From assembly GCA_965366625.1 (NCBI GenBank), contig CBDUGP010000017.1:48248-112247 (forward strand): 64,000 nt of DNA. The letters run 5' to 3'. Shown here in pieces: positions 58,547 to 64,000 of the stretch. Each line of letters starts with the position of its first letter. Positions within the stretch are counted from its first letter, which is position 1. Origin of the DNA: JAUIJL01 sp965366625. GTDB lineage: Bacteria; Acidobacteriota; Thermoanaerobaculia; Multivoradales; J023. A program made the position numbers and the translations under genes. Under the pieces are notes generated by a model. That model worked only from the letters and a program-made list of their open reading frames with translations. It searched no databases and was not told the origin of the DNA.

Positions 58547-60141
58547 GACCTGGCCTCCCCACTCCCGAGGTCCCCGGGTTCCTTCCAAAGGCCCCGCATC
58601 TCGATCATGTCCGCCAAGTCGAAAACCCGATGGCTGCCATATTCGGGAACGAGGGCTGTGAACGCCGCATCCGGATCCGTGAGGGGTTTTTCAGATTCAG
58701 CAAGATCGCGGACCAGGTCTCGCCATCCCTGATGGCGTCCGATTTGGTAGAGCAGGTGATTGCGCAGCTGGTGGGGGCCGGCTTCGGCCATGCGCCGGCA
58801 GGCGTGCATCTGACTGGGCGCGAGACCCTTCGTTGGGTGCTCAAAACGCCCTCGGCGACGGTTGAACCGCTCCAGCTCTTCCAAGTCGTAGGGTTTGCCG
58901 GAGAAGAGCAGCCCGGAGTGGGCCTGCTTTCCCTTCCTCCTCTCCAGACGCGGCGCGTCAGTGCCGGATCTCCTCGACTGGCCGTCCGCAATCACGCCGA
59001 AGTCGAGGCAGCTGCGGGCTTTGTCCGCGTACACTCTCTTCTTGGCGCTGTCGAGCAGAGCTTCCGCTTCCGCCAAAAGGTGGCGGATTGGCAGGCGTCC
59101 GATGGCCACACCGGCAGAAGCGCCCAGCTTCTGATCGCTGATATCCCTGAGCTCGGGATCGCCGTTTGTGGTGTCTTGAAAGCTATGCAGTAAGTCCCGG
59201 GCCAAAGGCACGGCCAGCTCCCCCGGCACGATGAGCACGAGATCGTCTCCCCCTTGGATCGGGACTTGAAAACGCTTGACGGCCTTCTCGTCTTCCTCCA
59301 CTAAGCCATAAGCCGCCAGAGTCGAATCTAAGGTCTCTCCCATGCATTGCTTCAGGGCCGCCGAGAATCGGGCATAGTCCAAGGGAGATGCCAAGCGTGC
59401 GAGCAGGTCGCCGATGCCGTTGCCGTCCACGTAGATCACGGCGAGCTCACCGCCGGGGTCCGCGATCTCGTCGAAGTCGCGGGACTCTTCCTCACCGGTC
59501 ACGTGGAGGTTGCCGAGATCAATCCGCGCTTTGCAAACCGAGCACTCCGGTCGCTTTTGGGAGCTCGGCCCGTGGCCACGGGGCGCTGCTTCGGCCGCTG
59601 CCCGCCGGCCACAGACATTGCACGGCTCGCAGAAAAAGGGCACGGGCACGGTGGCGTCGGTACCGACGAGGGTTCGACTCTGGGCCAAGTCGGCAAAGAG
59701 CTGCGCTTTCGCCTCACGGAAATCCACAAAGCTCGACAGCGGCACCGAAACCACGGAGCACGTCGCCACGGCCGTGGCCTCGGCAAAGGCTTGATGCAGC
59801 TGCGCAGCCACGACCGGACCGGTGCCGTCGGCGATCACCGCCATGCCACCGCCTCCCCCGGAATAGAGAATCTGATCGCGATCGATCGTCAAAACCGGCT
59901 CGAGATCCGGATTTTTGTTCCCAATGCGGTCGTCCAAGTCCTTGAGCACATGGCTGGCACCACGAATGGCAATGGCATTGCCGGTGTCGAACACATATTC
60001 GTGCACTCGATTGGCGCTCCAGGCGATCAGGTCCACCTCGCCCGGCAGAGCTCCCTGCCCCTTGTTCACATAAAGCTCCACGGATTCCCGCTCGTCGGTG
60101 CCGAGGGCCCGCTGGAATCCCCGGATCAAACGTTCTTTCAT
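58543..60141 (-). CDS. cas10: HD-less Cas10 with intact GGDD cyclase motif
   Basis: 532-residue large subunit. No N-terminal HD nuclease motif is present and the protein is short for Cas10. A first Palm with Y-S-G-G-G-G-G-M (about 93-100) is followed by a zinc finger (C174, C177, C200, C203). A second Palm starts with I-Y-V-D-G-N-G-I-G-D and carries P-I-Q-G-G-D-D, GGDD at 297-300, then a helical C-terminal domain. The intact GGDD predicts synthesis of cyclic oligoadenylates when target RNA is bound. Loss of HD is typical of subtype III-D and means no DNase activity here. It lies 52 nt downstream of the SAVED-CHAT gene, its likely responder. Confidence 0.94.
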   Translation of the reverse strand: MKERLIRGFQRALGTDERESVELYVNKGQGALPGEVDLIAWSANRVHEYVFDTGNAIAIRGASHVLKDLDDRIGNKNPDLEPVLTIDRDQILYSGGGGGMAVIADGTGPVVAAQLHQAFAEATAVATCSVVSVPLSSFVDFREAKAQLFADLAQSRTLVGTDATVPVPFFCEPCNVCGRRAAAEAAPRGHGPSSQKRPECSVCKARIDLGNLHVTGEEESRDFDEIADPGGELAVIYVDGNGIGDLLARLASPLDYARFSAALKQCMGETLDSTLAAYGLVEEDEKAVKRFQVPIQGGDDLVLIVPGELAVPLARDLLHSFQDTTNGDPELRDISDQKLGASAGVAIGRLPIRHLLAEAEALLDSAKKRVYADKARSCLDFGVIADGQSRRSGTDAPRLERRKGKQAHSGLLFSGKPYDLEELERFNRRRGRFEHPTKGLAPSQMHACRRMAEAGPHQLRNHLLYQIGRHQGWRDLVRDLAESEKPLTDPDAAFTALVPEYGSHRVFDLADMIEMRGLWKEPGDLGSGEARS

Positions 60142-60193
60142 CGTCGGTCTCCACGTTTCAAACTCAATGAAATCTTTTTTCCGAGGCTCGACA

Positions 60194-62146
60194 TCAAACG
60201 ACCATCGAGGATTCGAGCAGGATCGACGGCTCGTAGGTTCGATGACGTTTTTTCTCGAAATCGTATTCGTAGAGCTGGATCCTGCCCAGCTCGTGACAGC
60301 CGCGTCCGAATTCCAGGGCCAGGCCTTGGGGACCTGCGAAGAAGAGATGAATCTTGGGATAACCCAAAGCTTGGGCGACCTTGTCGAGGTGGGCGATCAG
60401 GCGATCCATGAGCAGCCGTGCGTGGGCTCCTCCATGGATCGAATAGCGCTTATGGTCAAAGAAGCGGGCCACGACGAGGTCGCTGATTCGGGGTGGCTCG
60501 AGCTCTTTGCAGAGGAGGTAGGCCTTGACGTTGTCGACTGCCGGCTTTGAGGACTCCACCACGACCGCCAGGTCTCCTCCCTCGGTCAGCGGGAAGTCTT
60601 CAAGGGCTTCGTTCCTCGCCTTATCGAAATCGAGCCAAAGGGGTGCCGAGCGAACAACCTCTTCCTCGAAATCCCAGGTTTCTCCCTGTTGGCCGATCGT
60701 CACCTTGCGACGGTTCTTGGCCGGCAGCAAAAATCCCGTCGCCACGGCCACGGAAAGCGGGGCCGCCATTTCCAGATGGCATGGGCTCCCGGCCGGAAGC
60801 CTCCCAACCAGATCGCGGCGGAGGGCTTCCAAAATCGCGCCGTTCCAATGCTTGCGATCTCGAATGAATCGACCCTCGAAGTAGTCGAACAGCTTGACCT
60901 GGTAGTCGGCTCGTTCCATGGCCTCTTTGCCGTGGTTGAGCACGTTGTAGATCGCGACTGTTTTAGGAGGGATCAAATCCGGCCGTAGATCCAAGACCCT
61001 GCCGTCGGGAGCGCGAAGGAAAAGCACCGGCGTCGCCCATTCCATGGCCCCTTCGTCGCCTTGCGCGTCGATGGCCAACCGGCCCTCCGCCACGGCTTCG
61101 TCGATCGGTCGATTGAGGTCGATGGAGCGATAGAACGCCTTGGAAAAGGCTTCGGCCGCCGATTCGGTGACGGGAAATTGCATGGCCACCACGGCCGGAA
61201 GCCCTGCCGCTACCAGGGCCGAGGCCACTCCGGCGAAAGGGTGGCCCGTTCCCGTACGAGGCACAGGAATCTGCCCCGTGTTGCAAGAGGTCAAGAGCAC
61301 CAGCTTGACCTCCGAGGTCAAACTCCTGGCCAGCTCGCGCGCGGTCACCGCATGCTCGCTGCCGTCTTGCCGTTCGAGCAGCAACATGCCTTCGTTGGAC
61401 TCTCTTTCAAATCCGCCGTGACACAAGATGTGCACCGCATGGTAGGGAGAGCCCTCGGTCTGGGCGCGAGTCAGCTCTTCACGCAGGGCCGAGAGGGTCG
61501 CACGTTTTCCTTCTGCCAGCTCATGGAGAAACCGGATTTGGAGATATTGGGTGCGTCCGATGATGGCGTCGAGATGATTTCGGTGGTGCTCTGGCTGGAT
61601 TGAGCTGTACTTGAAGCGGCCTGAAATCTTGGGATCCGGCCCGGCGATCACCGCCAAGATCTTGAGCGGCGGCGCCACTTCGAGGGGCCGAATTCGCTCG
61701 CCGAGATCCAAATAGCGGGCCACCGGGGTTTTTGGATTGTTGCCCAGGGTTTGCCGCTTTTCGGGATGGCAAATCAGCTCCCAAGGCAAGGCTCCCAGGT
61801 CATGGTCGTATTCACTGCCGAAGCTCAAGCGAAATCGAAGCCCATCCTGGCCGCGAAGCGCGTCGTAGCTGCGCTCCCAGGCACGTTTGATCTTTCCCGG
61901 CAAGAGAATCTCGAAGAGCTCAACGCCGATCTTCTCGGCCAGCTCACGACGTTCTCGAGCATGGTCGACCTTCAAAAGAATGCTCTGGAATCGGTCCACT
62001 TTCGATTTGAGGGCTTCCCTTTTGTCCTGACCCAATTGAAATCGTTCTCTCGGGCGATCAAAGCTGGATTCAAGAACTCGTATTTCTTTTTGTTGACAGC
62101 AACACTGATCGATCTCAATCTCGAGATCATGGTAGTGACGACTCAT
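60194..62146 (-). CDS. SAVED-CHAT protease, cyclic-oligonucleotide-activated caspase-like effector
   Basis: 650-residue two-domain effector. The CHAT domain has the catalytic dyad His243 (H-I-L-C-H-G-G) and Cys288 (L-L-T-S-C-N-T-G). The C-terminal part (about 395-650) resembles a SAVED nucleotide sensor, with I-H-L-F-F-A-G-P-Q-G-L-A and L-E-F-G-R-G near the end. SAVED-CHAT proteins of type III systems are activated by cyclic triadenylate; in Haliangium ochraceum this starts a cascade of cleavages (established knowledge, recalled). ATG 62146 has AAGGAG six bases upstream; the open frame starting 25 codons earlier has no such site. The first 120 residues are helical with a C-C-C cluster (15-17). 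Its substrate is not known; the small protein upstream is a candidate. Confidence 0.9.
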   Translation of the reverse strand: MSRHYHDLEIEIDQCCCQQKEIRVLESSFDRPRERFQLGQDKREALKSKVDRFQSILLKVDHARERRELAEKIGVELFEILLPGKIKRAWERSYDALRGQDGLRFRLSFGSEYDHDLGALPWELICHPEKRQTLGNNPKTPVARYLDLGERIRPLEVAPPLKILAVIAGPDPKISGRFKYSSIQPEHHRNHLDAIIGRTQYLQIRFLHELAEGKRATLSALREELTRAQTEGSPYHAVHILCHGGFERESNEGMLLLERQDGSEHAVTARELARSLTSEVKLVLLTSCNTGQIPVPRTGTGHPFAGVASALVAAGLPAVVAMQFPVTESAAEAFSKAFYRSIDLNRPIDEAVAEGRLAIDAQGDEGAMEWATPVLFLRAPDGRVLDLRPDLIPPKTVAIYNVLNHGKEAMERADYQVKLFDYFEGRFIRDRKHWNGAILEALRRDLVGRLPAGSPCHLEMAAPLSVAVATGFLLPAKNRRKVTIGQQGETWDFEEEVVRSAPLWLDFDKARNEALEDFPLTEGGDLAVVVESSKPAVDNVKAYLLCKELEPPRISDLVVARFFDHKRYSIHGGAHARLLMDRLIAHLDKVAQALGYPKIHLFFAGPQGLALEFGRGCHELGRIQLYEYDFEKKRHRTYEPSILLESSMVV

Positions 62147-62198
62147 GGTCGACTCCTTTAGGGATTTCTGAGGGATTCGAATCTCAAGGGAAAAGCAC

Positions 62199-62224
62199 GA
62201 TGTACGCCCCTGCCGGCGCACATC
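62199..62224 (-). terminator. 10-bp hairpin followed by T-rich tract, possible attenuator
   Basis: On the minus strand GATGTGCGCC pairs with GGCGTACATC (one G-T wobble) around a 6-nt loop, and the strand continues with GTGCTTTTCCC. It lies between the 70-aa gene and the SAVED-CHAT gene. Partial termination here would give more of the small protein than of the protease and Cas proteins. Confidence 0.5.
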
Positions 62225-62244
62225 GCGACCACGAAAGCCGAGGC

Positions 62245-62457
62245 CTATTCCTGGTCGTTGGCCTCTAAGCCCAACCCGGTCTTGATTTCTGTGGGATCAC
62301 TCGGGTCCCCGGACCCGTCGGCTACCGCTTGCTGCTCGTTGTACTGAAACGTGATGCCCGATTTGGGGTCTCCCCCACCCTGGGTGTCGCTGCCGCCCGT
62401 GCCCCGTGCCGCATCACCGCATCCGCTCGTCTTCGAATCTCCAGTAGATCTCGCCAT
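62245..62457 (-). CDS. 70-residue disordered Gly/Asp-rich protein ahead of SAVED-CHAT
   Basis: Short acidic, glycine-rich protein with no predicted fold; one Cys (C13) and a less disordered centre S-G-I-T-F-Q-Y-N-E-Q-Q. The start is decided by AAGGAG (62466-62471) exactly eight bases before ATG 62457; the longer frame to 62592 has no such site. It is in the same orientation as SAVED-CHAT, 98 nt upstream, with a hairpin between. No family is recognised. The gene may encode a substrate, inhibitor or released signal peptide for the protease, but that is inference from position only. Confidence 0.65.
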   Translation of the reverse strand: MARSTGDSKTSGCGDAARGTGGSDTQGGGDPKSGITFQYNEQQAVADGSGDPSDPTEIKTGLGLEANDQE

Positions 62458-62610
62458 TGCATTCGCTCCTTCAGCATGGTTTTCCCCGCTGGAATTCGTT
62501 TCCATTCGGGGGTCTGAAGGATTAGTTCCCTTGGCGAGGAATTCCTTGGAAAATTTCTGAAGATTTTTTGACAGGGGTCGCGAGGGCCGCAAAAGGCGGG
62601 AGCCAGGCCG
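62458..62610 (-). promoter_or_regulatory. leader region upstream of the 70-aa/CRISPR operon
   Basis: Largest gap in the window (153 nt). It holds an AT-rich patch (62521-62575) unlike its GC-rich surroundings and an imperfect palindrome around GGAATTCC (62548 region). No good -35/-10 pair is seen. It is the most plausible place for the operon promoter if the upstream ATPase gene is a separate unit. Confidence 0.3.
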
Positions 62611-64000
62611 TCAGAGCCGGAGGATCGTCAGCGACCGCTCTCGAAATTCGGTGGACGTCCGGGAGCAGCGCTCTTGCATGGGCGGTGCGTCGGTGCGCAG
62701 GTCGAAGAGGATCAATGTCCCTGTGTCGAGCTCCAGGCGATCCAAATAGTCGGAAAGCTGGTCGAGGCCGATGTTTACGGGATCGCCCGCTTTGTCTCGG
62801 CGGACTTTGAGCTCGACGCCAAATCGCTGAACGTCTCCGCCGGGCAGGGGCCAGCGGACCATGAGGTCGATCCGTCCGCTGCCGACGGCGAATTCCCGGT
62901 CGACCGTGGCCACGGTGCCGGCGGGGTCGAGATCTTTCGGTCCGAGCTCGATGCCGTTCACCAATCGATGCAGGAACGCCATGAAGACCAGCTGGGCGGC
63001 GGCTTCTGAGTAGGGTTGCTGGCGCAGCATCCACTCGGCGTTTTGTTTCCAGAAAGCGGTGAATCCGTCGAGCAGGGCGGGCCAATCCAGCCGGCCGTCG
63101 TCCCGCACGTAGGCGGCCCGGCGCATGGGCACGAAATTTTCGGCGGCGGAGGTCAGGGCTCGCGGAATGATCTCTCGATAGATGGGGTTGGCGATCTCTA
63201 AACCGCTCTCCCCCATCGTCACTAGACCTAGGTCTTTGACGAATTGGAAATCGTCGTTAAACACCTCGTCCGCGGGCAGCTCGCCGGCGAGGATCGGCTC
63301 CAGCACCCGGCGGACCCGCTGCTCGCGCAGGCGGTCGAGCAGGGAATCGATGTGGGTGTCGCGGCGCCGAATGAGAATTTCTTTGGCCACCAGGAGATGA
63401 TCCCCGGTGATCTCCTGCCCGCGATCCGGAACCACGGTGTCGATCAGCTGACGGGCCAGGGCGTTCACTAGCCAGGGCTGTCCGCGGGTGAGCTCATAGG
63501 CGGCTGCCTTGGTCTCGTCGGTGAAGACTTGGCCGGTGTCATCGGTGTGTTGCTGGTAGAGGGCGGCGACCTCTTCGGCGGTGAAGCTCGGCAGGCGTAA
63601 GGAATCGCTTTTGATGTTGAAGGGCGAGGCGGTGCCGAGGGTTTCTTTCTCACCCCGGGCGACGATTTTGTAGTCCCGCACGTCCCGCAAACCGATTAAG
63701 GCGATCGACTGGGGGAAAGCCTCGGGGCGGATCTGGAAGCCGTTTCGGAGCTGACGCAGCACGGAGATCAAGGCGTCGTCATAGAGCGCATCGATCTCGT
63801 CCAAGAAAAGCACCACCGGTCGCGGACATTGCTCCGCCCAGCGGGTGAGCAGGTCGAAGAGACGGGCTTCGGGGACGATGGTCCGGTCGGCCTCCGGGGG
63901 CCTGAGCTCGGGATCCAAGGCCCGGCGGGCGAAGGTCGTCAGTCCGTCCAGAATCGCTTGAATCGATCCATCCAAGTCGGGAACCGTCTTCTGGCCCATC
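62611..64000 (-). CDS. AAA-type ATPase with C-terminal PD-(D/E)XK-like domain (5' end outside window)
   Basis: At least 463 residues; the frame is open to the right edge and Walker A is missing from what is visible, so the N-terminus is outside the window. The visible part has a Walker B V-V-L-F-L-D-E-I-D-A-L, an A-L-I-G-L-R-D sensor-like strand, and a long middle region of winged-helix type. The C-terminus has G-R-I-D-L-M-V then F-G-V-E-L-K-V, a D...ExK pattern of the PD-(D/E)XK nuclease superfamily, as in AAA-like ATPases of the DUF1703 type. Its role is unknown; it precedes the 70-aa gene on the same strand by 153 nt and may or may not belong to the CRISPR system. Confidence 0.85.
   Translation of the reverse strand, partial: MGQKTVPDLDGSIQAILDGLTTFARRALDPELRPPEADRTIVPEARLFDLLTRWAEQCPRPVVLFLDEIDALYDDALISVLRQLRNGFQIRPEAFPQSIALIGLRDVRDYKIVARGEKETLGTASPFNIKSDSLRLPSFTAEEVAALYQQHTDDTGQVFTDETKAAAYELTRGQPWLVNALARQLIDTVVPDRGQEITGDHLLVAKEILIRRRDTHIDSLLDRLREQRVRRVLEPILAGELPADEVFNDDFQFVKDLGLVTMGESGLEIANPIYREIIPRALTSAAENFVPMRRAAYVRDDGRLDWPALLDGFTAFWKQNAEWMLRQQPYSEAAAQLVFMAFLHRLVNGIELGPKDLDPAGTVATVDREFAVGSGRIDLMVRWPLPGGDVQRFGVELKVRRDKAGDPVNIGLDQLSDYLDRLELDTGTLILFDLRTDAPPMQERCSRTSTEFRERSLTILRL

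Noticed and set aside
58543..60141. Cas10 as an inactive type III-C variant
   Set aside because: The GGDD motif at 297-300 is intact; only the HD domain is missing.
51419..62457. Type III-E (gRAMP with TPR-CHAT, Craspase)
   Set aside because: Cas7 units are separate genes, Cas10 is present, and the CHAT protein has a SAVED-like end and no TPR array.

Overview
The window is GC-rich (visibly above 60 %) and holds two unrelated blocks that converge near 51.35 kb. Giant trans-acyltransferase polyketide genes, together with an HD-less type III CRISPR effector carrying a SAVED-CHAT protease, suggest a large-genome Myxococcota or Acidobacteriota-like bacterium. The taxon is an inference; no rRNA or other marker gene is present.

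Block 1 (1-51319, + strand) is the downstream part of a trans-AT polyketide cluster. Two giant synthase genes (the first cut by the left window edge) encode 11 KS-led units: A (KS-DH-KR-cMT-ACP-ER), B (KS-DH-DH/PS-like-KR-ACP), C (KS-KR-ACP), D (non-elongating KS0 | DH-ACP, split across the two proteins), E (KS-DH-KR-ACP), F (KS-ACP-ACP-ER with beta-branching ACPs), G and H (KS-KR-ACP), I and J (KS-DH-KR-ACP), and K (KS0-ACP-TE). No AT domain lies in the synthases. A discrete malonyl-CoA acyltransferase follows downstream. A zinc-ribbon methyltransferase, a family-1 glycosyltransferase, an ABC1/UbiB-type kinase and a type II thioesterase complete the tail. The HMGS cassette expected for module F is not in the window.

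Block 2 (51419-62146 and probably to 62457, - strand) is a compact type III CRISPR effector operon, read right to left: a 70-aa disordered protein, SAVED-CHAT protease, HD-less Cas10 with intact GGDD, Csx10-like Cas5/Cas7 protein, Cas11-like small subunit, two Cas7 proteins, a Csx19-like protein, a third RAMP protein, a small helical protein and a Cas6e-type nuclease. Adjacent genes overlap by a few bases in most cases. The architecture is closest to subtype III-D. The apparent output is cyclic oligoadenylate made by Cas10 activating a caspase-like protease, not an HD DNase. No CRISPR array and no cas1/cas2 are present. A further upstream gene (62611 to the right edge) encodes an AAA-type ATPase with a C-terminal PD-(D/E)XK-like domain.

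A cross-cutting feature is the abundance of short in-frame tandem duplications (9-18 bp, most often 15 bp) in the synthase linkers, recurring in csx10 and, with a 17-bp unit, between two genes. No stretch over 300 bases lacks a gene. The largest gaps are 62458-62610 (153 nt), 51320-51418 (99 nt), 62147-62244 (98 nt), 52166-52253 (88 nt) and 47477-47561 (85 nt).
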